A stretch of 64,000 nt of DNA from Ctenosaura bakeri (GCA_948474755.1 CAOLHI010001654.1:186001-250000); one strand, 5' to 3'. Counted from the first letter of the stretch, positions 20,251-32,379 are shown. Made by a program: numbers and translations. Notes: generated from the sequence alone by a model not told the origin.

Positions 20251-22952
20251 GGATAGGATTTCAAGAGACAATTTGTAAGTACACCTGATTCTGAAAAAAA
20301 AAATCTTCACGTTCCCTATGTACAGTATAATGAAACAATTTCTTAATCAAAACTAAACAGAATGCAGGTAGTTTTACCTGAGTTCTGGAGTTCGCAAGGA
20401 GATCAGAAACAGGGCCTCTGAACTGAGTAGAATAGATACTGTCAATCTCATAAAAGATAAAAGTCATGAATTGCAGCATTTCTTCATCCAGCTTCAGTCT
20501 GTAACCAAATTATGTCACCTCTTCCTTATTAAGAATGTCCAGTTTCCCAAATAGATTGGTGGCAGAGGAGGAACAGTGGGTGAGGGTAAAACCCTACTGG
20601 TTGTTAACTGTGGGAAGCAGGAGGTTGAACTATAAAGATGCATGGTTTAAGTCAGCAGGCTTTTTGTCATGGTCTTACAAGACATACTGCATGCTCTTGT
20701 AGGATTCCTGTCAGTGTGCTAGACTGCTGAGTGTCAGTGCTAGAAAGTAAATTCCAAAAGCCTGCTTTCAACCCTGAAGCTGTGTCAGATGGACAGCTGT
20801 TACCCTCCAGCTGTTTATGGACTGCAGCTCTGGTCCTTTACAATTGCCTGTGCTGGCTTGGATGATAGAAGTTAGTGGAAAGTGGTCCAAACTTACATAC
20901 AGGTGACAGATAGGGCTATTCTCTTTTTCCATTCCCCTCTTTTTATACCCCGTCTCCAGTTCATTCCTCCCCTCTCTTTGTTTCACCATCCTTTTGTCTT
21001 TCTCCCATCTCTCACATCCATTTATGAGGAATTGAGAAGGCAGTAATAGAGCCCTCTCTTAAGGCCAGAATCCTGTTGGTGGCATACGCTCACACAAATT
21101 AACACAAGTATATCTTCTTTTTTGGATGTTGCAGAAGGAGATCTTCAGTATCTCCCTGTGTGTTGCCTCCTGGAGAGCAGCCTTCAATTGCCAGAGCGTG
21201 CTTTCATGGCCATTCACTGGCTGGGAAAGTACAAGTGATCTTTGGTCTCAGGAGGCCACCAGTACATTAGTGGTGAAGGAGGTGCTGAAAGAGGAGACAA
21301 CTTCATTTTAATAGGAGAAGAGACAGGAATATGACACTAGTTGTCCCCAATCTTTCCCCTAACACACAACTTGGATAACCTATGCAAGAGTGTCCCTGGG
21401 CTGAAAATGCTGCTGGTGCATATCAGGCCAGTGAATGATAAAAACTACTGCCACTCACATCATGATCGTGATGGTGAGCATAGTGACCTTACAGGTGTCA
21501 CAGTAACCTCACTGGATGAGGCTGGGAGAGGGGGTTTAATCCCTCATCTTTGTCCACTGGGTTTTCTATGGAGTAGTAGGTGAGACCTGTGAGACAGTGA
21601 AGTGGAATTTCAGTGATGGGCATTCCATCCTCCTGACCAAGTGCCCTATTCCATAATTTTCTGGGTTCAAGTGTATACCTGAAGCTGGTGCCTGAGACAC
21701 GTTAAGGCTTCTGCTTGTGTACAGCCTACCTTGAAGCTCAACAGTCTCTCGTCCTGAGCTAGCCAGGTCTCAGAGCTGGTGTTGGAGTCCCTTCAGCTTA
21801 ATGTGCTACAAGAATTCAAAATCACTGCTGAAATGGCTGTGTCAAGGATGGCTCGGGACTTTGTGTTTGCCGTGACAGCCAGGGTGTGTCCAAGTAGCAT
21901 CTGGCCCCACACATGTTGCTGGCCACATTCTGAACCACATTTCTTTGGTGGGTAGGGTGATGGTGATCTGGGAGAGGGAGAATTGTCTATGCTTCTTTTG
22001 CCATGGCCAGATGACTACCTGTCGCTTAGACATAGAGCCTAACCACCCAACAATTGGTTTTCCAGGGAGCTTGGCAGTGATGAGAGGTGAGGTGGTGACT
22101 AAAGCAACATTGGCATAAAACTTGGAGCATGCCAACTAAACACAAGCTAAAACCTATCTGAGGGCACTAATCTGTGCCAGTACAGGTAGCCAAAAGCATT
22201 TTTTCTCTGCCACCCTTGCTTCTGCAAAGGACTGGCCACTGGAGCTGTTTCATGTGTTCAGGGGTCTTTTACACATGGACCCATGAGAGGAAAATCCAGA
22301 CCACTTGATGATCTGTTGTAAACAACTTTGCAGAGAAAATCACTTGGATCTGCTTTGATTTGGATTAATACAGATTCAGTGGGTGTAACTTTGGCCACTG
22401 TGTTTCTGATGATAACGGATCCTTTCAGTTTGAACAACCTGAAGGTGTGGAGGGGGTTCCACCACTTGCATGTAAGATCCTTGCCCTTCCTGTCTTATTA
22501 AAAAAGGTAGAGGGTGACTGGCTGAGAAGTGAGATAAGTCAGAAATGACTTGCAGGGTCACAACAGTAATATTTTAGCTACTGTTTGAGTGATTGTATCT
22601 CAGTTTTTAAAATAATGACATTTTCAGGTAATAAAAATATAATAGTTTGCTTCCATAAGCAGTAAAACTAATAGAAGATTTTAGTGTCATTATTCTTTCT
22701 TTTTCTGTTAATAGTGCCATTAAATTTATTGGAACTGGTTATAAAAATAAATTCCCTTTCATACTCAGAGAAATTAGGAAAGATCTTTATGAAAATTATC
22801 TTTCTTCCATTATACTCTTTGCTAGTGGTACAAATTCATTTAATATTACACTGTAAAGTTTGTAAATAAGGTAGGAAATATGTAATGGTATACACAGATT
22901 ATTTTTAAAAAATGCTTGTGGTGATTTTAAATATGCTCTTTTGTTTCAACAG
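20251..22952 (+). other. TDRD6: TDRD6 intron 3, remainder
   Basis: I see no exon, long ORF or recognisable repeat in most of this stretch. It is mildly mixed in composition and becomes AT-rich near 22600-22950, just before the terminal exon. Confidence 0.5.
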
Positions 22953-22976
22953 AGAAAGAAGAGACTGCTGGTTTAG
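22953..22976 (+). CDS. TDRD6: TDRD6 terminal coding exon
   Basis: A strong acceptor ('ctcttttgtttcaacag') is followed in phase 0 by RKKRLLV and a TAG stop, comparable in position and basic character to the short human ending after PPE. The 3'UTR runs to about 23390, using the AATAAA at 23364. With the frameshift corrected the protein would be about 2,114 residues; human TDRD6 has 2,096. Confidence 0.65.
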   Translation, partial: RKKRLLV

Positions 22977-23363
22977 ATTAAAACAATTATCTTTGTGACA
23001 ACTACACGAAAGGTGCATTGGCATGATGGAGCTATATTTCATACAAGATTTCTCAAATTTTGATACTGATGGCAGGAGTTCAGTGGAAAACTCTCTTCAA
23101 ACTGGGAACATCTTTCCACTTCATAGTCCTTTAAGTACATTTGATACAAGTATATTGTCTATAGTTGTATAAATCTACTCCAATACAAAGTAGCAGAGTT
23201 TGCAGTAGTGTTTATTGTATTGAAGATCTCTCATTGGTTAAAGGCTTGTTTATGAAAGAAATATGCTTTCCCATGTATTTTGAGTGCACTTTATTAAAAA
23301 GCAGTTTTAGAAAACACTGTGGCTATATATAAAGTTTTGTTACTTTTTGTTTAATGAAGCAAG

Positions 23364-23369
23364 AATAAA
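23364..23369 (+). terminator. TDRD6: Polyadenylation signal AATAAA for TDRD6
   Basis: This is the first AATAAA downstream of the terminal exon, about 390 bases after the stop. A T/GT-rich stretch follows ('ttttcctgtttc', 'ccctgtgtcatgg'). Further AATAAA motifs at about 23552 and 23910 could serve longer 3'UTRs. Confidence 0.6.
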
Positions 23370-23399
23370 GCTTATACTGGATAAATGCTGATTTTCCTG

Positions 23400-24599
23400 T
23401 TTCATTTCCCTGTGTCATGGAAGATTTGTGTTCTTAGCAATGATAGAAAGACTGTGTTCATCATGGATCATACACAGCAGCGTGTAACTGTTTTAAAATC
23501 TTGAGTAATGCTAAGGTTATTAGGTAGATTTCATTTCATTTCCATTTCATAATAAAAGAATGTTTCACCTTGAATGTGCCACTAATCCAGTTTTATACCT
23601 TTGCTTACACAGGGATGGCTGTAGAGAAGTGTTTATTTGAGGAGAAAGATTTATATTAATTTTTAAAAAATTAGGATTTCCCAGAGTAGAAGAATAGTTA
23701 AGTGCATTGCTAATGAGATTATTTTCCATTTTTGTTTCTAACTTTGAACTAGTTCAGCGTCTTAGAAACCAGCTAGTTTTCTGATCCAGTACCTCGGATT
23801 TTTACAACTGCCATGTCTGGGTATATCAATGTTGACTGCTTGACAAGTGTTGTGCCTCTGAAGTTATTGATAAAACTAAATAGGATCTTATGAAGAAATA
23901 CTATTGAGAAATAAAGTTCACAAGTATGATCTGTTTGTTAAAAGGCTGTGGTGCCGAGCCCATGTGAACTGAATTTTGGAATGTAGAAATGAGCATTTAG
24001 CTGTACCCTGTTTTTTCCCCCTGGGGTCACTAGCATTTGGATTTGCAAGTTTGGAATATGCTGATAAATTAGGGTGGTTACTCAGTAATTTTGCAGCTCT
24101 TAAGGGTGGTGATTTGCTTAAGGCTGGGTTTCAGTGTGAAAACACGACATGAAAGGGACCGTTGACATAATCATGGTTAAGTGATCATTCTAGGCCTATA
24201 GAGCTCATAATTCATCTTGGCACAGAGAACTAGAGGCAGTGGTGTACAGGCTGGACAAAGGTTAATGTGCAGGTGTTAAAGATCATGGAGCAAATACACG
24301 TGAAAACAAGAATTCTTCACTGTGCTTATTATACGAAAGAAAGGTTGGCAAAAACTCGTATTATTTCTTCATTGTTTTATGTTGCCCACCAGAGTTATTC
24401 CAAATGATAAGGAGTCTGCTGCAATCCAGGCTCAAGAGGGGCTAGGATTAGAATCCTCTGTTGCCTGCAGTAATACAGTTGCTGGTCATGTTGAGGAAAA
24501 TGTTGCTCATATTTGCGCAAAACTAGATGCCAGAGTTGTCTCAGAGTCTGGTCAAAGTGTCCCTGGCTCTGTCTGATCAGGATTCTTGCAGTTTCAATC
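23400..24599. other. Intergenic sequence between TDRD6 and PLA2G7
   Basis: No gene is recognised. It may include the extended TDRD6 3'UTR up to the AATAAA at 23910. From about 24330 the sequence begins to resemble degraded LINE coding sequence. Confidence 0.5.
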
Positions 24600-25420
24600 A
24601 TTGTGGCCTCATGGGGACAAATCATGTGAATCAGTTCATCTATCACATGTAAATTTGACCTTTGTCCCTCTTGACTCATAAGAGCTGGCAAAGGTAGATT
24701 TACTGGGTTGGTCCAGGGATGGTCAGTTCCTCTTATAATACAACTCCTGAAGAGGAGCTCCCCAGACCCGCTGGTTTAGGGGAACTACCAGTGTTTTACT
24801 AATATCGCTCCTTTTCAGACAAAGTGCTGGATTTTGTGGTCAGACAACTTCAGAAATTCTTGGAGAAAACAACCAGACCAATTTCATTCTAGTTTCAGGA
24901 CAGGGTATGGTAACAAAACAGTCTTTGTTGCTCTGAGTGATGACCTGTGGGTGTAAGATGAGAGTGTAACACTGTCAGTCTTTCAGGCTCTCTCAGCAGC
25001 TTTAGCTATTTATCATGGTAACAGTCTGGACTGAGTCTGCGAAATGGGAGGAAGGGATACTGTGTTGCAGTGGTTCCACTCTTATCTGAGAGGCAGGTAG
25101 TAGGACTGTGAGATTCTTGCTCAGTTATCTGGGGGGTGCTACAGAGTTCCATCTTACTAATAGTTCCGTACTGTTGAATACCTATATAAAATGGGTGAGA
25201 CTATTAAGAGTTTTAGGGTGGGGTGCCATCATAATGCCGATGATGTTCAGTTCCATATCTTCTTGTCATTGAAATTAGCTGTGGCTCTAGTTACAGCCTG
25301 GGTGCTGTAATAGCATGAATGAGGGCCAGTAAATTGATACCAAATCTCAGTAGACAGGTTGGACTTTGCTCTGGAAACTGAGTATGACATGACATGGATG
25401 GGGTTGAAGTCCTCAATAAT
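24600..25420 (+). mobile_element. L2-like LINE fragment, sense
   Basis: Broken plus-strand frames show KVLDFVVRQLQKFLEKT, a YGNKT-type block and an ADDVQFHIFLS reverse-transcriptase remnant near 25230, in L2 order. The copy is old and heavily mutated. Confidence 0.55.
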
Positions 25421-25479
25421 ATTATTGTTGTTAATGTTATTAATGTTATTAATATCCTGAGAGATCAGGTGCATATTCC

Positions 25480-26459
25480 TGGAAATGACTTTGTTATTGG
25501 AAGTCCAGGTGGACTGTGTAGCTCAGAGTGCTGAAGCCCAGCTTTGTCTGGTCCACCAACTGTTGCCTTTTCTGAACAAGGGTGATCTAGCCACAGTAGT
25601 CCATGCACTGATGTTTTGAACCAATTGAAGTTGCCAGACTTGGTGCACAGGTAGCCCAATGTACAGTGACTTGCAGAAGTCCAGCGTTGAGGTTACCAGT
25701 GCAGTACTACCGTCTTCAGCCCTCCAGCTTTAGGAAGGGGTGCAGCTGGCATAACAGCCAAAGTTGATAGTAAGTTCTCCTGGTCATCGCATGTATGTGA
25801 GCTGTCATTTGGAGAGAAGGATCCAGAACCACTCCCAGGGTGCAAACAGTCTTTCAAGGAGAAGTGTAACCCTGTCCAGGACTGGTTGACACACCTCCAA
25901 ACCCAGGCTAGGATCCTTAACAATACGCACCTTTGTCTTGTCTGGATTCAACTTCAGTTTGTTTTTCCTCATCCAGCCCATTCTCTCCTCCAGAGAGGAG
26001 ACATAATGTCCTTAGCTGAAGCTGTTTTTGAAGGCATGGAAAAATATATTTGGGTGTCATCAGCATACTAATAGCACCCTACCCCATGCCTCTGGATGAT
26101 CTCCCCAAGCAGTTTCGTGTATATGTTGAATATCATTGGGGATAGAATGGCACCTTATGGTATGCCATATAGCAGCTGCTTTCTGAGCAGCAGCAAACCC
26201 GAAGTGCCACCACCTGGAATCTACCTGAGAGGATTGGAACCACTGAAGTACAGTGCCTCTGATTCCCAGACCCCTCAGGCATTCCAGAAGAATACCATGG
26301 TCACTGGTATTGAATGCTGCTGAGAGGTCTAAAAATTCCGGTAGGGATACCACTCCCCCATCAGTGCTCAAGTGAAGCTCATCCACTAAGGGAACCATAG
26401 TGGTCTCACTTCCATATCCTGCTCTGAAACCAATTTGAAATGGGTTTAGGTAACTTGTA
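25480..26459 (-). mobile_element. L2-like LINE fragment, antisense, target of the DIRS insertion
   Basis: Minus-strand reading gives QIGFRAGYGSETTMVPLVDE, LDLSAAFNTSDHGILLECLR, GLGIRGTVLQWFQS and later a LDFCKSLYIGLP/VWQLQLVQN block, all L2-type RT and C-terminal motifs. DIRS copy 1 abuts it at about 26472, so the LINE was there first. Confidence 0.7.
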
Positions 26460-26472
26460 TTAGGTAACTTGT
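26446..26472. repeat. 13-bp tandem direct repeat at the LINE/DIRS junction
   Basis: TTAGGTAACTTGT occurs at 26446-26458 and again at 26460-26472, separated by one A. It sits exactly where L2 homology ends and DIRS homology begins. It may be a repair or slippage product at the truncated DIRS end. Confidence 0.7.
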
Positions 26473-27502
26473 CTGAAAGGGGCCGTCCTGTCCCTGTAGA
26501 ACGCCAGGGCCTGACGCACGTCCAGGGTGTCGTCGGGTTCGGGAAGAAAGTAGGCAGGATGGTGTCCTGGCTGAGATGGAAGCTGGACACAACCTTTGGC
26601 AGAAAAGAAATGTCCGGTCGGAGAACGACCTTGTCTCTGTGGAAGACGAGGTAGGGCTCGTCAATCCTCAAGGCTGTCAGCTCTCCAGCACGCCTGGCCG
26701 AGGTGACAGCCACCAAGAAGGCAGTCTTCAAAGTAAGCAGCCTGTCATCAGCAGTCGCCATGGGCTCGAAGGGCGGTCTCATCAGCTGCGACAGCACCAA
26801 GGATAGGGACCACGGCAGTAGCGGCGGCGATACCAGCGGGTATAGATGTTGGAGGCCCTTCAGGAACTGCTTGACGGTACCGTCCCGGAAGAGCGATGCC
26901 AACGGGGATCGTGGCGGTTGGTATGCCATGATAGCGGCGAGGTAGACCTTCAGGGACTGGAAGACTAGACCTTGCTGCCGAAGGTGGAGAAGGAAGTGGA
27001 GCATGGTAGGCATGTTGGCTGGCAATACCGGTTCCCTCCTTTTGTCAGCGAAGGCTACGAAGCGGTGCCACTTGTAATGGTAGTTGCGACGCGTCAATTC
27101 CTTTCTAGCCGCCATCAATACGTTGCCGATGATAGGGTCGGCTACGGTGATATCCTCCAGGCATGGAGGGCCAAGAGCAACAGGTCTGGGTGGCGTACGC
27201 GACCGCCGGAATGGGACAGCAGGTCCGGCGTCGACAGGGGCCTCAGGAGGCGGTCGCAGGCGGCCTCGAGCAGGAGCGTGTACCAGTGTTGCCTTGGCCA
27301 GTACGGGGCTATGAGAACGATGTCCGCTCGGTCGGCGAGGATCTTGGAGATCACGTGACCGAGGAGGGGGGACGGGGGAACGCGTAGAGGAGCCCCTCGT
27401 TCCATCGAAATTGGAAGGCGTCCCCGATGGAGTTCCGGTCGCGGCCGGCTCTTGAACAGAAGCGGCGGCACTCCGCATTTGTGCCTGTCGCAAAGAGGTC
27501 AA
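26473..27502 (-). pseudogene. DIRS copy 1 tyrosine recombinase, C-terminally truncated
   Basis: The frame shows LTRRNYHYKWHRFVAFADKR (SAM-like N-terminal domain), then LKTAFLVAVTSARRAGELTA with the first catalytic Arg of the R...HxxR...Y family. Homology stops after TILPTFFPNPTTP, before the HxxR box and catalytic Tyr found in copy 2. The open frame runs on through the junction into L2 sequence down to 26060, an accidental fusion. It cannot encode an active recombinase. Confidence 0.85.
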
Positions 27503-27557
27503 CGGTGGGTTCGCCCCAACAGTCCTGTATCATCTGGAACACTCTGTCGGAGAGGGA

Positions 27558-28951
27558 CTACTCGTGATGAGAGGATGTGTCCCTGCTGAGCGCGTCCACT
27601 GTGGTGTTCTCCTGCCCGGCCAGGTGAACTGCCACTGGATGGATTCCTAGCGGGACGCACCAGTTCCAGAGGTCCAGAGCAATATTGAGGAGGGTGGTCG
27701 AGTGAGTGCCGCCCTGCCTGTTGACGTAGCAGACCGCCGTCGTGTTGTCTGTGAGGACGAGTACCGTCCGGTTTTCGACGCGGTGGCGAAATGCTTTCAG
27801 AGCCTTGAATATGGCGAGCAGCTCAAGGGCGTTGATGTGGAGGGCGGTCTCGTCGTCCATCCACCGTCCCCGGACTCTGAGTTTGCTGGAGTGGGCTCCC
27901 CAGCCGTAGAGGGAGGCGTCCGTGGTTACCGTGACATTCGGAGTCTGTTGTCGGAAAGGCATCCCAGAGAGGAGGTGGTCGTAAGACTGCCACCACAGGA
28001 GGGACAGCCGGATCTCCGATGGTACCGTGAGGTGCATGCTTTGGTCGTCGCGGAGCAGGTTGAAGGCTCGGACGAACCAGTGTTGTAGCGGTCTGGCGCG
28101 GAGCCTGGAGAGGTACGTCACGGAGGTAGTGGAGGCCATGTAGCCGAGGAGCTGCTGGATCCTCCTGGCCGACATCGTCGGTGCCCGGTAGGCTGTCAAC
28201 GTGGCCCGGCGTAGAGTCTGTGCGCGATTGGCCGGTAGGAAGGCCCTGGCCGATAGCGAGTCCAAGGTGGCGCCGATGAAGTCCAGCACCCTCATCGGCT
28301 CGAGGTGGGACTTCTTGGGGTTGACCCAGAGCCCCAGGTGGGTCAGGAGTGTCAGAGTCCGGTGAATGTTGGCATAAAGTTTCTGTCTGCAGGGCGCCAC
28401 CAGCAGCCAATCGTCTAAGTACGAGTAGACGGAAACGCCTTTCATTCGCAGGTAGGATGCCACTGGGGCCATGCATTTGGTGAAGACCCTGGGCGCAGTG
28501 GAGAGGCCGAACGGTAGCACCTTGTACTGGTAGCAGGTGCCGTCGACCGCGAACCGTAGGTATTGTCTGTGTTGAGGACGAATGGCGACATGGAAGTAAG
28601 CATCCTTGAGATCGATGGAGGCGAACCAGTCTCCTTGGGAGAGAAAGGGGAGGACTAAGGAGAGCGTTACCATCTTGAACTTTCTGGGGCGGATGAAGTT
28701 TTCACGCCCCTGAGGTCCAGGATGGGCCGTAAGGTCCTGTCCGGCTTCGGTACAGTGAAGTACCGGGAGAAGAAACCGGTGTAGGAGGCCAAGGACGGGA
28801 GTGTCTCGATCGCTCCCTTCTGAAGAAGGGACTGGATCTCTTCCAGCAGGGCCGGACTGGCCGGGGTGGAAAGGTAGATACCTTGCGGCGGAATATCGTG
28901 AAATTCTATGGCGTAGCCAAGACGGACGATGGAAAGCACCCAAGAGTCCAT
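27558..28951 (-). pseudogene. DIRS copy 1 reverse transcriptase-RNase H
   Basis: The N-terminal RT part (LLEEIQSLLQKGAIE, FFSRYFTVPKPDRTLRPILD) is in one frame to about 28700. The rest is in the next frame: GDWFASIDLKDAYFHVAIRP, a YLDDWLLVA catalytic block (about 28410), then RNase H with VTTDASLYGWGAH, ALELLAIFKALKAF, LTDNTTAVCYVN and LAGQENTTVDALSR. Alignment by eye with copy 2 (46161-46376) suggests a 1-bp deletion near 28695-28705. Downstream of it the frame is open for over 370 codons, so this copy decayed recently. Confidence 0.85.
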
Positions 28952-28969
28952 GGTGATGTGGCGCCACTC

Positions 28970-31500
28970 GGCGAGGTGTCAGGCCAGGGCCGGCTGATCT
29001 CGAAGGACTGCTGGCAGGCTGAAAGATGGTAGTGGTGGCGACCTGCGGAAACCCTCAAAAGTGGGACTTCGCCTCAGAAGGTGGTTTCTTCGAGGGCGGA
29101 GCCGGTCGCCGTCTGAAGGGTCTCCAGGTGGAGGAGGCAGTCGACGGCCGAGATTGGGTGGAGTGGGTGGACCTCTGCTGGTAAGAGGCCATCGAGGACC
29201 GTCGCCAGGATTGGCGCAATGCGGAGGATCGGCGGGACTGAGACGGCTGGTGGATCCCCATCTTCTTGGCTGTTAGTCAGGCCTTGATGATGGAGTTCAT
29301 CGTCTCGTCCGTGGCGGAGTTGAAGAGCCCCTGGCCATCAAAGGGGAGGTCCTCAATCCACCTCTGGGTATCCTCCTGTAGGCCAGAAGAGCGAGCCAAC
29401 CATCACCCTTGAAGCAACCTCCACGGTGTGCTTCGAGGACAGGATCTGCTGGCTGGAGATCACTACGGCCTTGTTGTAGAGCTGGGAGGCAGTGGCGCGG
29501 CTTTCCTCTGGGAGGCTGGTCAAGAGAGGGGCGAGCTGGTCCAGAATTTTACGCAGGTAGGCCGCAAGGCATGCCTGCGTGTTAGACACTCTGATGTTAA
29601 GGGAGGAGGCGGTGTAAAACCTCCTCCCGAAAGTGTCTAACTTCCGTCCCTCTCGGTCCGGCAGCGTGGTGTGGGCCCTGTTGCCTCCCTTGACCTGCGC
29701 GGACTCCACAACTATGGAGTTTGGTACCGGATGGCTGAAGAGGAAGTCCGCCTTCTCCTTCTGCGTCCGGTACAGGTGCTCCAGTCAAGGAGGGATCGGC
29801 TGGGTGGACGCCGGTTTGTCCCATGGCTGCTTGATGGCCTTAAGCAGCTTGGGCAAGAGAGGGAGCGGGGCAGCGGCCTGTTGATGAGTCTCCACGAGCT
29901 CGAAAACCGGGTCCTTCTCCTCAGGTTCCGGCTGTGCCACCTTCAGGCCGAGGGTCGCCGCCATCCGGAGAAGCATGGCCGAGAAGTGCTGAATGTCCTC
30001 AGGCGCTGTCTCCGGCGTTGGTTCACCAAAGACCAGCGGGGGCGACTCATGCGAAGCCGGAGTCAAGTCCTCTGACTCAGTTCCCGAGTCTGATTTGAGA
30101 GACGACGACCGGGAACGCTCGAGAGACCTCGCCGGGGAAGCCTGCGGTGCGGGGCGCTGGGGAGAGTGATGAAGCGGTACCGCCGGTGTTGCGTTCGGTA
30201 CCGTAGCCACACTGGTCTGGGTGGATGAGGCGATGAGGACCACCGCTGAGCGCACCTTCACAGCCGCCGTTGTTGTTGCCGTTGTGGCTGCCGTCTGAGT
30301 GGCTATGGACTCGATGGGGCGTGTGGCGGTAGATGTTACCCTCGGGGGCAGTGAGATTGCCCGGTACTGCGTCGGTGGTTCTCTCTCCCTACGGTATCGA
30401 GGGGAGGGAGATCTGGTGCGTGAGCACTCGCATCTCCGCTCATGCCTGGAGAGTGACCGTGACCGCCGATAGGGCACCCAATGCTGCACATCGTAATGGT
30501 TCTGATCTCTATTTGATGGTGAATAGGATCGGTACTCCGCCAGGTACTCCCTCCATTCAGGTTCCCGCAGAGACCTGGCGACAGAAGAGGCCGAGGTGTA
30601 GCAGGAGTCCTGTGAGCGGCGCGGGTGTGGGTCGTCGCATACCTCTCGGCGCCGAGGTGACGGTGGCCTGACTCTGCGCTCTGGGGAGTGAGAGTAACTC
30701 CTGTCCGAGGCAGATCGATGCCTGGACGAAGGCCGATGGTGCTCGGTCACCTCCTCTGCCTGAGCCACCGAGCTATGGCAGGTAGGCTGGGGCTCCACCT
30801 CCATCTGAACTGGCGGTTCAGGTGAGGGCAAGGCCTCCACGACCTGCTCCTCATCCGAGAGCTCCAAGATCTCCTCCGGAAGGTCTTCCAGGAGCTGGGT
30901 AGGAGGTGGAATTGGCGGGCGAGTCTCCTTAGGGGAGAGCGCCGCTTCTCCTTCTCCTTCTTTTTCTGTTCCCGCTCCTTTTCTTTCTCCTTTCCGCTAT
31001 CCGGGGCAGGGCGCTTCCTCTGTGCCTTGGTCAGTGTCCTCGGCGCTTCGGAGGGCTTCTCTGCCGCAGGAATTCCCTTCACTGTCTTGGCTGCCGAAGA
31101 CAGTTTAGGAATCCGTGGAAGTGCAGCGATGGGCGTGCGCTGTGTCAGTACCGAGCCCGATACCGACGAAGTAGACAGCCACCGATACCGTCGAGGTCGA
31201 AGACGGTCTCGATGCCTCGGCCATCTGTGCATGTGGCGGGTCCTCCTGCGCCCGGAGTGATTGTTCCCAACAAAAAGACTTAAGTCAGGACGACCGGTTT
31301 CTCAGGGTTTTGGGCGGTAAACTCGCGACAAATTGGGCAAGACCGAGTGTTGTGGATCTCACCCAAACAAAACAAACACTGGGAGTGTTTGTCGGCGAGA
31401 GCAACTTTCCGCCCACAGGACGTGCACTTTTTGAAAAGAGCCGCCGACATAGAATGGAAAAGAGACGAGACGAAGAAGAAGGAGAGGAGGAAATATAGTA
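28970..31500 (-). pseudogene. DIRS copy 1 gag region (Cys-rich finger and SR-rich domain)
   Basis: Near the 5' end, CTSCGRKVALADKHSQCLFC followed by LGEIHNTRSCPICREF (about 31330-31440) forms the Cys-rich finger typical of vertebrate DIRS gag. Downstream frames (30867-29785) hold an acidic stretch followed by an Arg/Ser-rich region with RSRSLSRHERR, SRTRSPSPRYRRER and SYSHSPERR. The block 29709-29353 (RAHTTLPDREGRKLDTFGRR) is conserved with copy 2 (47215-47150). Frameshifts separate the segments. Confidence 0.75.
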
Positions 31501-31794
31501 AAGTCACCAAGTCCTGTCCGAAATCCAAGCCGAGGTCAATAAACAAGCCGAAAATCCGAAAAAGCCAAGCAGAGCAGTCCAAACAGCGAGGAACAAGCCA
31601 AGAACCTTCTGTTCGCAACGGCGGACGAGAAAGAACTGGGGAGTGGCCGCTGCTCGGCGGGAGGAGCATGCGCAGTACTGGCATGGGGTCAGGGGTTCCC
31701 GCCAAGCAGCTAAAGCTACTAGAATCTTCCGAACGCTCCCGCACATGCGCGAAAGCTCCTAGTGTATGAAGGCACAGAGACCACAAAGAAGAAC

Positions 31795-32379
31795 CATAGT
31801 TCTTTAAGTCCAGAGGAGGACTTCTTTAGAAGTAGTTGTACCACCACTTCTTTTAAACATGATGGAAAACTTCCTTCCTTGAGAGATGTATTAATAATAT
31901 ATTATAATTGAGATCTGATTGTATCTCCTCCCAGGATGACCAGCCAAAAGGATAGGGATCAAGGGTACACACCGTCTTCTTTACTTGCCCCAGCAGCTTG
32001 TCCATGTCAGTGGTGATGTGGCAGACCAGACCATATGGCCTAAAATAAACTAATATACCCACACAAGCCTCCAAACAGTGCAGTAAACAAACAACACTGA
32101 GCCTCAAACTGCAAGCTCACCTACTTCTGTCCTTGCAGAAAGACCTATTTTGTACAGCTTGTTTCTTTTGAGTTAGCCATATTTTGAATTGCTTTCCCAC
32201 CAATTTATATTTCGGATGTCAGAATTTTCCTTGCTGTGTTGGTTTTGGTTTTTTTCCCCAAGATACATAAAATTCCTCATCGAACCACTTGGTGTCAGTG
32301 TTCTGCAGAGCATTTCTTGAACAATTGTTTTACTTTGGCAGAGTCCAGCTGATACAATTAAAACAGATAAAGCAAACTT
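31795..32379. other. Short non-coding interval between DIRS copy 1 and CR1
   Basis: It contains a possible old LINE 3' fragment around 31900-32110 (minus strand, 'CTLDPYPFGWSSWEEIQ'-like reading). No gene is recognised. Confidence 0.4.

Larger units (their letters stand above)
26473..31794 (-). mobile_element. DIRS-type tyrosine-recombinase retrotransposon, copy 1 (3'-truncated)
   Basis: In minus-strand order it carries a Cys-rich zinc-finger/gag frame, an SR-rich gag, RT, RNase H and a tyrosine recombinase, with no LTRs or integrase. The 5' terminus (plus-strand right end, 31794) reads 'ccacaaagaagaac', identical to the end of copy 2 at 49436. The 3' end is cut inside the recombinase, so about 400 bp present in copy 2 (44628-45023) are missing, including the inverted terminal repeat. 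The element lies intergenic between TDRD6 and PLA2G7. Confidence 0.85.

Noticed and set aside
26060..27502. 480-residue host gene on the minus strand
   Set aside because: It is a DIRS recombinase fragment running by chance into antisense L2 sequence.
27702..28088. Plus-strand ORFs across both DIRS copies
   Set aside because: They mirror the minus-strand RT/RNase H and gag frames and show no similarity of their own.
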